Assembly (NCBI GenBank): GCA_958450365.1
Contig: CAUEEP010000438.1
Span: forward strand, 124,001 to 188,000
Direction: 5' to 3'
DNA: 64,000 bases
From: Mesorhabditis belari
Taxonomy: Eukaryota; Nematoda; Chromadorea; Rhabditida; Rhabditidae
This document shows, piece after piece, positions 11,767-23,220 of the stretch (its first letter is position 1; each line of letters begins with the position of its first letter). Below the pieces are notes generated by a model, which saw only the letters and a list, made by a program, of their open reading frames with translations, ran no database searches and was not told where the DNA came from. The position numbers and the translations under genes are program-made.

Positions 11767-14700
11767 ATGGCCAAGATCTCACTGGATCTGACTGGAAATC
11801 GTGAGTTTAACTGTTATACTGCTGGCTTGGATATTAAACGAGCAACCAAACTTGAACCTGCAACCATTTCTTTTTCAGCAGTTGATGTGGCAAAACAACT
11901 GCTTCCCGTGCCTCCAGATGGTGGTTATGGATGGGCGATTGTAATGGCTGCTTTCTTCTCGAATTTCATCGTTGACGGGATTTGCACTTGTTTTACAGAG
12001 TTCAAGCAGAGTTACAAAGATGAATTTAAGGTAAAAATAGACTTTATCTGATAGATGGGTTAAGCTCGAAGCTAGAGTTAAGCTCATTTACATTTACAAA
12101 AGCTAGAACTTGCTGAGTCTTGCTAGATCCAAGATTTCAAGCTCAACTCGAGCATCACAAGCTAATCTAGTCAATAGTAAATTAGGAAATGTGAAAAGAT
12201 CGGCTATCAAGTAGACTAGACTAATAAGAATGAGCTTGAGGTGGTCGCTCATTGAATGAATTATCTAGCTTCTGAGTCTATAAGCACGTTCTGAGCTCAA
12301 AATCTCCACTTCCAGGGCTCAGATGCTTTGACAGCTCTCATCGGTTCACTCCTAATTGGAGTCTACTTATTTGTTGGTTAGTGAAACAAGACAATGAATT
12401 GTTTTGAGTACTACTCAGGTCCCATCGTTGGCGCAATGTGCAACAAGTTAGGCGCCCGGAAGACGGTAATCATTGGATCAATTATCTCTGGTTGTGCCTT
12501 CATTCTGGCGACTTTCTCTCCAAATCTCACAATCTTCATTACAATCTATGGGATATTGGGTGGCATTGGTTTTGGGATGATTTATCTACCAGCCATCGTT
12601 GTGGTTGGGTATTATTTTGAGAGCAAAAGGTGAGCAAAGTCCTAAGAAGTTCAGTTGTACATCAAAATTCCCCGTTTAGAGCCATAGCTACAGGAATGGC
12701 GGTGGCTGGTTCGGGAGTTGGCACAATGGTGATGCCATTTGTCGCTCGATACGCTATACAATGTACGTACTAGTGCAGTTAGTCCTGATTTGATCTCTCT
12801 AGCCGATGTCTTACTTTGTTAGCTAATCCTTTGCTTTTCAGATTTTGGTTGGAAAGGAGCTGATTGGGTGTTAGCCGGCTTGATATTTATGTGTATTTTC
12901 TTTGGATTATTGTACAAAGAGTTGACACCACCAGCGCTTGAAGCAGTCAATGATGTTGAAAAGAAAACAAATGAAAAGGAGGTGCAGAAATATTTATATT
13001 CTGATAAAATCGGTTCAGCCAAATGACGCCGTTATCAATTTGAATGGTGAAGCGAGCAGGGACAAGATGATGGAGAGAATGAGGAATGCGTTGTCACAAT
13101 GCGAAGACGATGAAAGTGTTTTTGACGATTCTTGGGTAATAGATTAAATCATGATTTTTTAAGAATAATATAAGCAGTATTGTAGTTAGAATTTTAATCA
13201 CTGTACTTCTAAAATACACTAGCAAAATTAGATCAAAATTTGTGTATTACCACCAAAATTAGACCAAAATTGCTTCATTATCAACAAAATTAGGCATAAA
13301 AAGAGCTGTACAATAAGCTCTTCTGTAGTTAGACTTGTAAACATTTACTTTAGATTTTAAGAGCTACTGTAGATTTGAAAATCACGGTAACTTTGAGTTT
13401 AGTTTTAGTTTCTAAATCAACCACTAAGCTTACAATTAGGCAAGAGGAGCAAATGATGCAGGAAGAATCAGAAATGAACTCTCGCAATGCGATGAGGATG
13501 ATGAGATGTCGTTTGCTAAATCATGGGTAATTCTCGGCAAAGATTTGATGATGAATTGTTGAGTTTTCGATGCTTTTTACAGGCAAAACGCCAAAAGAAA
13601 GCAAGCGAAGCGATTTCGACGGAGAGACGTCCAAGTGGCGCCTTGTCACAATGTGATGAGGATGAAGAGATGACTTTTGCGCAGTCATGGGTAACTTGTT
13701 AATATAAATCTATAGCTATAAAGGATATTACTTAAATCTACTCCATATTCCTAGGCTAAAGCAATTGCTGAGCGCACAAAGCGACCAAACGATCCACTGG
13801 CAAGGGTGGGAAACGAGATGTCCCAGTGTGAAGATGGAGAGAATGGATTTGCGAAATCTTGGGTAACTTTTGGCAATTTAGAACTTAAAAAATGTTTAAA
13901 TTGAGATTTCTGGATATTTTGATGGCAGTTAAGTTTCAGGCGGGAATGAGAGCCCGACGAGTCAGCAGTAATCAACGGCAGAGGAAGGTCACTTTGACAG
14001 GGTATGAACGAAAAGAATTTGATTTAAAAATCATTCCACTAGCTTTTTAGTGTGTTTTTTAAATAGAATATATTCATTTGTTTAAGTAATTCAAAGCCAG
14101 CTTCAGCAAAAGTCCTCAAAATCGATAGATTTACAGTGTCACCGAGGAGCTCACTCAACCGACTGGCGTTCTCGCGAAGAGTCTCAAAGATTTGCGTGTG
14201 AATTTGACTGTAAGCTTTTGTAAAGCATAAAAACAAGTATTTCAACAATGTAAGTTCATCTAAATCAACTTTTTTAGGGCCTCGAAGCAGAAGAAATCGC
14301 AAAGCCGCTGAACAGACAGGACATTCTGTACACAGGATCGATACGCAGATTGAGTCAATACAAGAAAGAAGGTAATTATCAAGCTGTCTTAATAGTATCT
14401 CTAAACTTTCCGTAATCATAATCTTATCCCTTTTTCAGGAGGTGCTCTCTCGTATCGTGCATCGATCACCACGATTCCACGAAAGATTCTTGATGAGATT
14501 CCTTTGGTTGAAGAGAAGAGGTGAGCTAGTTGACAGTCTTCTTGCATTTTGTCATTAGCTGCATACATATCAATCATGCTTACAGTATCTCTTTAGCAAG
14601 TGTAAATTGTTCGGCTTGAGGACCATTTTCGGTGAGATGATCGACTTGGAGTTGATGAAGGTGAGGCTCTCTGGTTAATCCATCGCATTCTCTGTCTCTT

Positions 14701-15882
14701 AAACAAAGCTGAATCCCGTTTAGGACCCAACAATGATTCTTCTCTGCATATCAAATCTCCTCGCGAACCTTGGGTATTTCACTCCATATGTGTTTCTTAA
14801 AGATTTGGCTTTATCAAAGGGAATTCCTGAGAGTGACACCATGTACTTTGTGCCGGTGATTGGGGTGGCGAATACGATTGGTACGTGAATCAAGTGTAAG
14901 CTGCTAACCAGAACTAGTCTTGAGCCTTTTTCCGAGAGTCTGACTAGTCAATTAGTTCAAAATGAGCCATATTTTACTCAAAAGAATGTAGGATTATTGG
15001 AGATTTGATGCCCCGCACCTTCTGCCATTGGCAATCTAACTTTGAGCTCAAATATCTTGGTGTTGGGCTATTCAATTTAAATATTCTTGGTATCATTAGA
15101 TGCGTCAAGTCTTTCTCTGTCGATTGGTACAACCACTATTTAGCTTGAACAGCTTACCACTAAGATCTTTGAGCTCAAAGTTGGATTGCCAATGGCAAAT
15201 GGGACGGGACTTGTATCAAATGTCTGACAATCTTTTGAATCACAGCTTTCCAATGAAAACATTCTAATCAAATCTACTGCTGAACTAGTCCTACTGAATT
15301 AGCCAACATGTCTAGAATACAGTAATCCTTTGTTCTATGGTCTGGTTATTCCAGGAAGAATCCTTTCTGGGTGGTTCGCTGACCGTCAATTCGTCTCCTC
15401 TCTCAACATCAACAACTTTTCCCTTGTCGCTTGTGGAGTTCTCTGTCTTGGTGCTCCTTTCTGTACCACTTACATGAGTCTCATGATCTATGGAGCACTC
15501 TTTGGGTTCATTATTTGTAAGTTCATCAGATTTTTTTCTCAAAAGTGGGAATTTCAGCCGCTTATGCCTGTCTAACGTCGATCGTATTGGCCGATCTGTT
15601 GGGCATCGAAAAGTTGACAAATTCGTTTGGTCTTCTCGTTTTGTACAGAGGAGTCGCTTGTCTTTTGGGAACACCTCTATCTGGTTCTGATTAACGTTTA
15701 TTTCAAAAATATCAATTACAATTTCAGGCTTGGCTTACGATGTAACAAGATCTTATGACATGTGTTTCTATCTGGGTGGAGGGGTGATTCTCGTTTCCGG
15801 CTTGATCTCGTGCCTCATTCCACTTGTTCACCGGTGTGTTCGATCGGAAGGAGAAAAGAGTGAAGAAGAAATTAAAGAATAG
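11767..15882 (+). CDS. monocarboxylate transporter (SLC16/MCT family)
   Basis: Eighteen exons join in phase to 675 residues: 11767-11800, 11879-12030, 12316-12376, 12419-12629, 12680-12762, 12842-12981, 13019-13135, 13440-13526, 13583-13690, 13755-13862, 13940-13987, 14278-14371, 14439-14520, 14597-14660, 14724-14880, 15316-15516, 15558-15683, 15728-15882. The MCT signature [11 protein letters not shown] opens helix 1. Helices 2-6 follow ([30 protein letters not shown]). A long acidic central loop leads to RPMNR-like [13 protein letters not shown], and the C-terminal half includes [17 protein letters not shown]. The family carries lactate, pyruvate or related monocarboxylates with protons across the plasma membrane. 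The substrate here is unknown. It is longer than usual for MCTs (about 450-500 residues) because the loop is expanded by duplicated exons. Introns can be as short as 37 nt, and one intron holds a MITE. Confidence 0.92.
13019..13987 (+). repeat. tandem duplicated exon block in the MCT gene
   Basis: Four consecutive phase-0 exons (117, 87, 108, 108 nt) each end in the same acidic module: [63 protein letters not shown] fifth exon (48 nt) opens AGMRARR. Every unit is split exactly after the Trp codon, as expected from exon duplication. The block lies in the cytoplasmic loop between helices 6 and 7. Confidence 0.88.
15008..15226. mobile_element. MITE family A, copy 2
   Basis: Arms TGCCATTGGCAATCTAACTT and GTTGGATTGCCAATGGCA, in the fifteenth intron of the monocarboxylate transporter gene. 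Closest to copy 1 in its core. Confidence 0.75.
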
Positions 15883-17584
15883 TTTGCGATAAAGATATGA
15901 AAATAGGGCAGAAATCAAAAAAGCACAAAACAACCGCCAAACTTGTTTTTTAAGCTCTAAGCTCCGAATTCGAGTTCTATTAGATTAGATTAGATCTATT
16001 AGCTTGACAACTTAAAAGTTGATACACTTATTTATTGCAGTTTTTAGAAATAGCTAGTGCACCAATTAATCTACAGTTTTTACCAATAAAAAGATTCATT
16101 TATTCTCTAAAACAAGCTTTTGACAAATTTTAAAAACCTTCGGTTTTGTAGGTTTCTAGGGGGCAAGAAGTTGAAGAACCAAAACTGATGAACACTCGGT
16201 GAAGCGATTTGAGCACTTTCTTCCACATAAACCTATTTTATTGTCAATCAAGAAAATCGAGATCATAACAAGTTAGATATATAGCCAAATTTTCAGCTAT
16301 ACCAAAATGCTCGTAGAGTATAGGTGCATAAAAAAAAGTAAGTTGAAGGATTGAAGGATTTTCGTGTCCGCCCGCCATCTGGAAGATTTTGCCCTATAAA
16401 TCAAGTGATTTCGGCCGTCTCTGTGTAAAATGACCAATTTTTTCAATAAAATGTGATTTTTAAAAAATTTACGGGACGGATTATAAAAATTTTTTCGCCA
16501 TTGAATTCAGAACATTTTTCTGCGTCGAATGGATACTCAAGCATGGAAAACGTATAGAAAAAGCCATTTCGCGTGGATGTGCTTCCCTCCCTTTCAGATA
16601 GGTGTTAGACATGCGTTTCGGTTCACTTTTCGCTTCGGTTTAGACAAAACTGAAAAGTCAAAATTTCGGTTCGGTTTGGTTGAAAGTGAAACCCATGTTT
16701 GGTAGGAGTAGAGTGTGAGTTGGAGTTAAAAAAGGATATCAATCAAAGTGTCATCAACTATCTTTTGTATGTTTTACGTTTGATCTAGAGTAAAACGTGG
16801 TCGAATGTTCGATCTAGAATCAAGCCGATCACTATAAGCTAGAAGTCCGATCCAGATTTAGAGTGATCGGCTTGATTCTTGATCGGACGTTCGACCTCAC
16901 TTCATTCTAGATGGCACATAACATATGCACACTCCACGGAGTCGATTCTGATAGACAATCAATATCAAACTTAATTGATTCAAATTTTTCCGCTTTGAGA
17001 ACAGAACAATTTTTTTCGAAAGGATCTTAATCAGCAGTTGCATTCGTTTGTCTTCTCCAAAAGACGCGAAACATAGATAAGAATGTTTGGTTCAGTGCAG
17101 AAATGCAATGAAAAACTTCACCAAGAAATGTACCTGTACTTGAAACGGATATTTTCTACAAAATCATCAGAATGATCCTGATGAAATTGCTTATGAAAAG
17201 GGAGTATTTAAGTGACTTCATGAAAGGACAGGCAACCATTTTCCCAACATTAGCCGCTTTCCTTTTAAACTCTCAGTGCTTTATCTGAATCCTGATTTAG
17301 TTATCTATACTGGAGAGCTAATACGTTTTCTAAAAGACATTTTGGAAAACTACGGTAATTAAACTGTCATTTTACAGTCAGTCAGTCAAATTTTGGTGTT
17401 ATTTCCTGAACTATACATGGTTTCAGATCAGGTTTTAGTCGGATCAGCTCCGAAACAGTGGTTCATCGAATCGAATCTGATCTGGTCGGATCGCATTAAA
17501 TTAAATACCTTTTTGTCTCTTTATAACTGGTCTCTCTCTTTTATCTCTTTATAACTGGTCTCTCTTTATAATAATTTCCAGAAC
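15883..17584. other. intergenic with one MITE
   Basis: 15915-15985 (ACAACCGCCAAACTTGTTT...ATTCGAGTTCT) recurs at 33050-33125 beside a tRNA-like relic. No exons are recognised. The CTCTTTATAACTGGTC tandem at about 17515-17565 sits just upstream of the next gene. Confidence 0.5.
16769..16924. mobile_element. MITE family C, copy 1
   Basis: Near-palindrome: both arms contain GATCTAGAATCAAGCCGATC or its close inverse and end in ATGTT.../...AACAT. The second copy is at 40963-41115. Confidence 0.7.
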
Positions 17585-18666
17585 ATGATCAAATTCTCGG
17601 CTTTCGTCCTTTCAGCTTCTCTTCTCCTTATGGCTCAAGCAAATCCCATTGGGAAAAACCAAGGAAATCAAGAAGTTTGTTTTAGTTTGTTTTTAAAAAA
17701 ATTACTATCAAGCAATCCTAAGTTCAAAATATTACCGTATCTCCGTATTGTACTTTTGAACTTTTTAGTCCATTGTCAAGCCGATGCCTCAAATGGTTGA
17801 ACAGATCCCCAACAACCCGGCAGTCCATCAGCCGTCTAACTTGGAGGTACAGTTTTTAAATACCGTATTCTTTCTAATAGTATGGCACCCTGAGCGTCAC
17901 CTAAATTGCTCGAAATCTCGAAAACCGCTTATCAGAACTTATCGATATGGAATCAAAAAATGTAGCTGATGATGAGATCTTGTCCGATCTCATCCGATGG
18001 GGGTTAGAGTTTTGAGCCTCTGCGAAAACTTGGAAACCGTAAAATAGACACCAACTTGGCGGGATACAATACTATTAGGAAGAATAAGGTAATGGAATGT
18101 TCTTTCAATTTTTTTTTACTAGGCCCTTTAAATTGTAAGCCCGGTCAGAGCCGGCTCGAAGCAAGATGCTGGGCAAGCAAGCAGGGTCCCGAAAACAACC
18201 AAAAGCTAAATTCAGTTCAGAAAAAAAGCAAAAGCTAAGATTATCCAAGCCAAACCAAAGCCAACGGCTTTCAATGAGCCGGAAGCATTTTGCTTTGAAA
18301 ATTGTGGGCCTTTCCCGAAAAACCTTGGCTTTGGCTTGAGTTGGCCTGGAAATTGAACTCTTTTGCCAACTCTACAGGCAAGATTAGAAGACTGGTCTGA
18401 ACTGAAAGATTGCCTTGCAACAGCCTTCAATTTGGTACACAATGACGGCTAGTTCTCACCGAAATACCATGCAATACAGTAGCCAAGTTGAGATCTTCCT
18501 CCGAAGTCAAATTCCAATTGATTACAGGGATGCGATATCCAATGTGGACCCGGCGCTTGTTGCTTTTTGCGATGCGGATGGGGTGGATGCTTCCCCGAGT
18601 GTGTGTCTTGTTAACAGCAACAGTAAACAGCAAAAGAGAATCAATAAATTTTGGACATTGACATGA
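17585..18666 (+). CDS. small putative secreted protein
   Basis: Three exons in phase: 17585-17674, 17769-17846 and 18424-18666, 136 residues. Residues 1-19 (MIKFSAFVLSASLLLMAQA) form a clear signal peptide, followed by a Pro/Asn-rich stretch (PMPQMVEQIPNNPAVHQP). The last exon is a hydrophilic region with two cysteines. I recognise no domain. The second intron carries a family D element, and the third exon rests on its acceptor and open frame alone, so the C-terminus is less certain than the N-terminus. Confidence 0.55.
17862..18092. mobile_element. MITE family D, copy 1
   Basis: Termini read ACCGTATTCTTTCTAATAG and CTATTAGGAAGAATAAGGT. The interior (GCACCCTGAGCGTC...ATTGCTCGAAATCTCGA) is about 80% like the copy at 60188-60406. 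It lies in an intron. Confidence 0.75.
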
Positions 18667-18879
18667 ATATACATGGTGAATGACACACTCAAATCTATCT
18701 CAACAACATTATTTTTAGTTCAACTACGTTTTATCATGAAATAGATAGTAAGAATTCTTTATGTTATACGTACACACAAAAAGTAAATCAAAATCAATTG
18801 AAATCTTCTTTAATTGCATTGCATCTTATCTAACAAACTGCTCGTCTGATCAAACGTTTGAAAAAGATTGTAAAGACTT

Positions 18880-19143
18880 ATGCACCAACCTAATAAATAC
18901 TAGGTTGATGCAAAAGAAATTTCGGTATTTACAAAAGTTAAATTTCATCAAAATTTCTTTAGGTAACAATTTATTCCAACAAGGAACAATAACAACAATT
19001 TATTCCAAACATCGATTTATTTATGGTACGAGTTTGGAATAACAATCATTTCGACTCCTCTCAATATTTTTATTTTCTATTGCATTCTGCGGAAAACACG
19101 TCCAGAAATGCGAGAATATCGTCCACATATTGTTCTTTATCAG
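18880..19143 (+). pseudogene. mariner ends joined to a duplicated Srh first exon
   Basis: 18882-18895 is a mariner right end (GCACCAACCTAATA) and 18899-18985 a mariner left end (ACTAGGTTGATGCAAAAG onward, ~85 bp). Both match the element at 52983-54242. Directly behind them, 19009-19143 is a copy of Srh exon 1 (IYLWYEFGITIIS...FYCILRKTRPEMREYRP) with its GT donor retained. It has no start codon and no downstream exons, so it is a fragment. Confidence 0.75.
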
Positions 19144-19272
19144 GTAACATAAAAAAAGAAGGTATCTGAAAACAGTTTGCTCTGTTTTTATATTAGACTT
19201 TGTGAAATTAGTTAGTTAGATTCCTATTGACGTGCGGTTTTAAGGGTCTGGCGCGAAAGCGGCGCGCTTTCT

Positions 19273-19590
19273 AAAGTGTAGATGCGCTACCGTACCCCGC
19301 ACAAAAATTCCCGTTTTGCCATTGTTTTCATTTTCCTTCATTCTGTGATATCTTTCAACTTGTTCCTTCAACTTGAACTTGGTTCATCTTTTTGTCGTGT
19401 CCCGCTAAGTTTCCTTCTCCCTCCGTAAGATCTATTAGGTTTTTGTAGCACGTTTTTAAAGTACTCTCTCCCCTCGTCCGTTCCCTTCTTTTTATATTGT
19501 TTGGCCATAGTTTGTTGTTTAAAATTCTAATACGGTTTTATTTCGTTTTCTTTTCGACTCCTTCCATTCTTTTATTTTGAATGTTTTCAG
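19273..19590 (+). repeat. duplicated upstream segment
   Basis: Parts recur at 41897-42085 (GATGCGCTACCGTACCCCGC onward) and 33488-33690 (AAAGTACTCTCTCCCCTCGT onward). It lies directly upstream of a RING-coding first exon here, and upstream of a zinc-finger gene at 33.9 kb. Confidence 0.7.
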
Positions 19591-19592
19591 GA

Positions 19593-20240
19593 ATGCATAT
19601 ATTCAAGTCGCTCAACTGCGCTTTGTGCAGCGATCCATGTAAGTGAGAAGGTTTTGTTGGGGATTATGCTTACAATTAGCAATCAAGTGTAAAGTTCACC
19701 GGTACTATCCTATTCTATCCACAAATTGGAGAATTCAAGTGACTCAGGTCAAGAATAATGGTTTCTTGATTGTGGGTATGAGAGGATGGTACCAGTTTGC
19801 CTTTGGCTATACGAGGGGATTGCATGACTCAGCTAAACCCTTGCTGACTTCTGTCACCTTTTTATTTCTAAACGAATAGAACTCGTGTCTGCTAAAATAT
19901 CGCTTACTTTTAAAAACTTTAGAACAAAATTCTCGTGATGAATCGGACAAATAAGTTGTCAAATTTGCTTTTTTATTTAGTTGCCCGAATCGCCAACCAG
20001 CCTCGATCACCGTGGAGACTCGGCTGTGGATTGATAATTTGTCAGGCGTGTTACGACAAAGAAGGTGGCACAGCGCATCACGGCAAGGCATCAATGCAGT
20101 CTGCAGGCGTCCTGCTTCAACTATTCCAACTTTGCATATTCTCTCATTGGTTGGATATATTCGATATTTTAATCTTGAAAATGTTAACTACCTTCTTGAA
20201 ATAAAACATCTAAATTATTCAGCTTGAATAATTTAGATGT
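19593..20240 (+). pseudogene. N-terminal RING-finger exons with one frameshift
   Basis: Exon 19593-19638 (MHIFKSLNCALCSDP) follows a TTTCAG acceptor. It joins in phase to an exon from 19981 that reads FARIANQPRSPWRLGCGLIICQACY, the C..C / C...C..C half of a RING. The expected last zinc-binding pair, NAVCRRPAST, is present but one frame away, so there is an indel near 20087. The frame then runs to a stop at about 20226 inside a long hairpin. It may be the damaged 5' part of the RING/B-box gene immediately downstream (a tandem double RING) or an independent relic. A second relic with the same 46-nt first exon is at 23666. Confidence 0.55.
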
Positions 20241-20264
20241 TTTATCTCAAGAAGATGCCTTGAC
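20192..20264. repeat. near-perfect hairpin, ~33-bp arms
   Basis: Arms CTTCTTGAAATAAAACATCT and AGATGTTTTATCTCAAGAAG are inverted copies (one mismatch), continuing perfectly through AAATTATTCA / TGAATAATTT around a 3-nt loop at about 20226-20228. Confidence 0.85.
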
Positions 20265-20340
20265 ACTTGCTCCGAACGAAAGTGGGTATGTGCTCTCAAA
20301 GGTTGCTTTGTTTTTATCGTACCGATAAATTTATTTTCAG

Positions 20341-21639
20341 CCCTTCAAAATTCCTGAATGCTCAATCTGCCACGATGAATGTTTGACATGTTTGTTAAAA
20401 TTGTTCAACTTATTCATTTTAGATTCTAATGAGATTGAAGGAAAGAAATCATCTGTTTTCTTGTGCGGTCACATGATTTGTACAGAATGCTTTCTGTATA
20501 GGTCAGAAATAGGTGAGACAATCGATTGTCCTGCTTGTAACCGCCGTTGTTATGAAATCTCGAACCCAGAGGAAAATCGATTTAACGGTAAACTCGTGTT
20601 CTTTTTTCTTTACGCAGACCTTCGTTTTTAGATTTTCTGAATGAACTGCCCAAAATGACAGAACAATTGCAAGAAGGCGTAAAGGGTCGTAGTTGTGATG
20701 ACTGCCAGAAAGAGGTATGATTAATACTAAAATGTTTACCAACTTTTGTACTTTTCCTGCTTGTCAACCCCTATAAACCATTAGCTTTTTCTTTGTATAT
20801 AAAGGCTAAGGCATTGCATTTCAAACACAAAGGGCATTTATTTTTTTCTGCCATTTTCATTTGAGCTCCTGGCAGAGCGTGTTGTAAAAATTGTCTGTGG
20901 TTAGAGGACAAACAACAAAAGTACCAAAGTTTTTTATCTAGAACGATGTCGATCAGATGCTTTATTGTTCCAAATGCAGCTCCAAAGTAAGAATTTTAAC
21001 TCTAGACGAATCTATTCAGTTTAGTCTTGCGGATTTTGCGCTTATAAAAAACATCATTCACACAACGCAATTCCTTTATTGGAGATGACGGTAAGCGGCC
21101 GAGTTGGTCCTATCCTAAAATCGTGGTCCATTGATCGTGTTTCATTGGACACGATCAACTCTCGCATCTGGCCACGATTTCAGGACAAAAAGAAAACGGG
21201 TTTTGAGAAAAACAAGCTTTTTAGGCTGGCGAGATGTCGAGGGAATTTGGAAAAGTCATCAAAACGTATGCGGATGTATTCCCGGTGTTGCACAAGGAGC
21301 TCCTGGAGGACATCAGTGCTTTGATAAAGGTAGATTTCTGATAGAGGTTTAATGCTTTTCACTTCAGAAGTTGACTTTAAATGAAGAAACCCTCAAGGAT
21401 GCTTCATCTACAGCCGTTTTACAGGAAAAACAGTTGACGTTCACGTAAAGTTGGAGTCGTTTTGTCATCTAAATTAGTTTATAGGAAGTTGAAGACGGAT
21501 TTTGAAGCGACGGCTGAGAAATATTTGCCAGAATTGCGCAAAATGGATACAAAAGTCAAGGTGAATGAGGGTTTTTCAAGGGAACTTCTTTTTCCTATAG
21601 GAATTGATCCGAGCGCTCGACAAGCCCGACACACAATAG
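20341..21639 (+). CDS. RING/B-box/coiled-coil (TRIM-like) protein
   Basis: Exons 20341-20380, 20423-20587, 20632-20714, 20942-20986, 21025-21090, 21225-21329, 21368-21444, 21485-21560 and 21601-21639 join in phase (about 232 residues). Domains in order: a C3HC4 RING (CSICHDE ... LCGHMICTECF ... CPACNRRC); a B-box zinc finger (SCDDCQKE ... LYCSKC ... SCGFCAYKKHHSHN) at about 100-140; then a helical, Glu/Lys-rich region to the end (KVKELIRALDKPDTQ). This is the tripartite layout of TRIM E3 ubiquitin ligases, here without a C-terminal substrate domain. I cannot fix the start. The RING exons at 19593-20240 may be its 5' end, with a frameshift between. Confidence 0.8.
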
Positions 21640-21873
21640 AATGGAAATATTTGGACTGTCGGATCTATTTTGAAAGTTTTTCACTTACCGTAAATGCTGC
21701 AATAGAACCCCACCCTATAGTCGCCTAAAAAATCCTATTTTGCCGATTTTCAGTCATTTTTCCTAAGCACTGGTTAATGCTAAACATATGTGTTATATCC
21801 CAAAGAAATCATCCGTCCTCTAATTTAGTTTGATACCAAAGCGCGCAGAAACTGACTTACTGGTACTGAGATA

Positions 21874-23220
21874 CAGTCATGTGCAAAAGTCTTTTCACAT
21901 TCAATTTTCCAAAAAGTTTCATCAATTTTCTTTGATAAAGTTCATGGCTATCTTTAGGCTATTAATAGTTTTAGTTACATAAATGTATGTGCAATTTATT
22001 TACACAAACGTTATCGCTATACAACACTTATTCATCGCGAAAAAAATATAATTGTCAAAACAGCCCTGAAAATCGTGGTGCAAAAGTCTTTCACAAAAGT
22101 CAAGACGAAATTAAGCTATAATCAATATTTAGTTGCTCCTCCTTTTGCCAAAAGTACTTCTTTAATACGAGTAGGCATCGATGCAATTAATTCATCAAGA
22201 ATTCCAGGTCCAATCGTCCTCCAAATTTTTCGAGGTAAAACCATAGCTCGACTTTAGAGTTGAATAGTTTTCCTCGCAATTTCGATTTCAAATAGGCCCA
22301 TAGACTCTCGATAACATTTAAATCCTCACCTAAAGAAATCACGTTGGGCTACTTAAAAAGAAAATTATCCTCACCGAAAAACATAATTGATCCTCCGCCT
22401 GTTTTCACCGTGGGTTGCAAGTACTTGAGTTGATATCGCTTTCCGACTGGACGTCGGATCAGGTGATTTCGATTTGAAGGAAAAATATCAACTTTTGTTT
22501 CATCATTGATTGTCCAATTTGAATAGGTTCGAGCAAATTGAAGGCGTTGCCTCCTGTGTTTGGCTGTCAACATAGGCTTGCGAGCAGGTCTTCTAGTATG
22601 CAATGCTGCTTGAAGGAAGCATCGATGCAAGGTCCAGCGGGAAATATTCTTGTTTGAAGTTTGCTTGAAAAGAATGGCTCCATCGTTCAACGTCAAATTC
22701 GGATCCTTCTTGAAAACTCCCGTAAGGAATCGGTCTTCATTCTTTGTTGTAATCCTCGGCCGTCCCTTTTTCCTACATCTGTGCACATTTTCAGACGCAT
22801 TCATTTTTGCCATAACAAGAGAAACTGTTGTGGGTGTACATCCTAAGAGGCAAGCAACGTCTTGTCGTGACATCCCTTGTTTCCTTGCCTTGACGATCAT
22901 TTCTTTATCCGGAGTTGACAAATACGCTCTTGGCATCTAAAAAAAAATAAATTAGTACCAGTAAACAAGAAGCGAACGAAAATAATGAGAATTTTTGCAA
23001 GTGTTAAAAGACTTGCATCACGATTTTCAGGGGTGTTTTGGCAATTATGTTTTTTTCTCGATGAATAAGTGTTGTATAGCGATAACGTTTGTGGAAATAA
23101 ATTGTAGATATATTTGTGTAACTAAAACTATTAATAGCTTAAAGATAGCCATGAACTTTATCAGAGAAAATTGATGAAACTTTTTAGAAAATTGAATGTG
23201 AAAACTTTTGCACATGACTG
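21874..23220 (-). mobile_element. Tc1-like transposon, internally deleted
   Basis: 1347 bp with TA target duplications at 21872-21873 and 23221-23222. Terminal inverted repeats of about 220 bp (CAGTCATGTGCAAAAGTCTT outermost) read well into both sides and are over 90% alike. It encodes the defective transposase on the minus strand. Confidence 0.93.
22090..22936 (-). pseudogene. Tc1-family transposase, deleted and frameshifted
   Basis: 22936-22349 reads from MPRAYLSTPDKEM through a helix-turn-helix (GMSRQDVACLLGCTPTTVS), the GRPR-type hinge (KKGRPRITTKNEDR), a second DNA-binding half (ISRWTLHRCF) and the first catalytic Asp (INDETKVDIF). It reaches GGGSIMFFG and then jumps to EDNFLFK and a stop. 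The stretch with the second catalytic Asp is missing. Downstream, DLNVIESLWAYLKSKL (third catalytic position, Glu) is present in an interrupted frame, and the true C-terminus (IWRTIGPGILDEL) needs a further frame change. It is not functional. Long terminal repeats would still let it move if a full-length relative supplies transposase. Confidence 0.9.

Noticed and set aside
14039..14419. Minus-strand 126-codon frame
   Set aside because: It spans an intron and an exon of the transporter in antisense, with no recognisable domain.
15312..15674. Minus-strand 120-codon frame at 15312-15674
   Set aside because: It overlaps two transporter exons in antisense; composition is explained by them.
22650..22940. 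Plus-strand frame of 96 codons over the Tc1-like element
   Set aside because: It is the antisense shadow of the transposase helix-turn-helix region.
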